A stretch of 54,408 nt of DNA, taken from positions 1 to 54,408 of the forward strand of contig NZ_JAFCIY020000002.1 in NCBI RefSeq assembly GCF_020194955.2, given 5' to 3'. Under the pieces are notes generated by a model. That model searched no databases. It was not told the origin of the DNA and saw only the letters and a list, made by a program, of their open reading frames with translations. Source of the DNA: Desulfuromonas sp. CSMB_57. GTDB lineage: Bacteria; Desulfobacterota; Desulfuromonadia; Desulfuromonadales; Syntrophotaleaceae. Below, in pieces: positions 53,831 to 54,408 of this stretch; positions within the stretch are counted from its first letter, which is position 1; every line of letters starts with the position of its first letter. Both the position numbers and the translations under genes were made by a program.

Positions 53831-54346
53831 ATGTCGAGTTGTGCTCAGAAGACCCAGCAACAAACCATGGGCAAGTACACGTTGCCCGCCAACCTGTACT
53901 GCGAACTGGACGAATTCATCGACAGTTTGCCCACCAAGGAAGGACACCTGGTAACGGTCCTTCACAAAGCCCAGAGTATTTTCGGTTATCTGCCGGAAGA
54001 GGTGCAGGAATACGTGGCCGAGGCGATGAACGTGCCGGTGGTGCACGTGTTCGGCGTGGTCAGCTTCTACACCTTCTTCACCATGGTCCCCAAGGGCAAG
54101 CACCCCATTTCGGTCTGCATGGGTACCGCCTGCTTCGTCAAGGGTGCGGACAAGGTGCTGGACGCCATTCTGCTGCAGTTGGGCGGCGTGGAAGTCGGCG
54201 AGGTCACCGCGGACGGCAAGTTCTCCGTCGACCGCGTGCGCTGCATCGGTGCCTGCGCCCTGGCCCCGGCGGTGGTCATCGGTGAAAAGGTCTATGCCCA
54301 TGTCAGCACCGACCAGGTCAAGGGCATGCTTGCGGATTTCGAATAA
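53831..54346 (+). CDS. hndA: NADP-reducing hydrogenase subunit HndA / NuoE-like [2Fe-2S] protein
   Basis: This 171-residue protein binds one [2Fe-2S] cluster in electron-bifurcating or NAD(P)-linked [FeFe]-hydrogenases and in complex I. Ligands are C96 and C101 (CMGTACFVKG) and C138 and C142 (CIGACALAP). It also shows HLVTVLHKAQSIFGYLPEEVQ and HVFGVVSFYTFF. GGGAGGAAG before ATG 53831 decides the start. The following partial gene resembles HndB, which favours a hydrogenase over complex I. Confidence 0.88.
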   Translation: MSSCAQKTQQQTMGKYTLPANLYCELDEFIDSLPTKEGHLVTVLHKAQSIFGYLPEEVQEYVAEAMNVPVVHVFGVVSFYTFFTMVPKGKHPISVCMGTACFVKGADKVLDAILLQLGGVEVGEVTADGKFSVDRVRCIGACALAPAVVIGEKVYAHVSTDQVKGMLADFE

Positions 54347-54364
54347 TAACGGGGAGATAAAGCA

Positions 54365-54408
54365 ATGACCAAGATTTCGAGCATGGCGGAACTGCAGAAG
54401 AAACGCCA
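54365..54408 (+). CDS. partial gene, probable HndB-like ferredoxin-domain protein
   Basis: An ATG at 54365, with GGGGAGA upstream, opens a frame reading MTKISSMAELQKKR before the window ends. The start resembles HndB (typically M-x-(K/R)-I-S-S-x-x-E-L). Only 14 residues are visible, so the call rests mainly on its place after hndA. Confidence 0.5.
   Translation, partial: MTKISSMAELQKKR

Overview
The window looks like chromosome of an anaerobic deltaproteobacterium of the Desulfuromonadales/Pelobacter type. The clues are inference from gene content: an Hnd-type NAD(P)-linked hydrogenase cluster starting at the right edge, a PxxKW cysteine-rich protein, a DHH-CBS-tRNA nucleotidyltransferase fusion, type 1B PyrD with PyrK, and a complete heptose-containing LPS core pathway. 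The backbone is GC-rich, with a visibly AT-rich island at about 12-18 kb.

Layout. 1-5.4 kb is a mobile/defence segment: the 5' end of a group II intron on the minus strand (running off the left edge), a three-gene ABC-3C conflict system (DUF4297-type nuclease effector, middle component, DUF3732 ATPase), and an intact ISL3-family insertion sequence with 25-bp terminal inverted repeats. 5.4-22.2 kb is an LPS core/outer polysaccharide locus: three GT9 heptosyltransferase-like genes, Kdo kinase, WaaP kinase and a decayed second kinase, two GT4 and two GT2 glycosyltransferases, a pyruvyl transferase, and the heptose genes gmhA, hldE and gmhB. Inside the AT-rich part sit two unusual neighbours, a Mur-ligase-like enzyme and a PP-loop (SGGVDS) enzyme. 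They are the best candidate in the window for an undescribed glycan or amide modification.

22.2-35.4 kb is housekeeping: yicC, gmk, rpoZ, a Rel/SpoT homologue with altered HD-site residues, ridA, rpmB, a DUF523 gene, purN, purM, rimI, pyrK, pyrD and the DHH-CBS-NTase fusion. Four intergenic gaps here carry a dispersed inverted heptamer repeat (CTGAAGR/YCTTCAG), always just upstream of a housekeeping gene. A strong promoter followed at once by two hairpins and a T-run precedes rimI-pyrK-pyrD and looks like an attenuator.

35.4-44.9 kb holds a site-2 protease, scpA-scpB-rluB, a large TPR protein with an ExeA-like ATPase, and mutL-miaA-hfq ending at a strong terminator. 44.9-54.4 kb holds a TPR protein, two cysteine-rich proteins, a phosphohexomutase, an EVE protein, a ferritin-like protein, an MFS transporter, tRNA-Pro and tRNA-Arg, an adenine deaminase-hpt purine salvage pair, a 0.6-kb gene-poor stretch, and the first genes of the hydrogenase cluster. 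Many starts are fixed by ATGA stop/start overlaps. All functional calls are read from motifs and family resemblance, without database searches.
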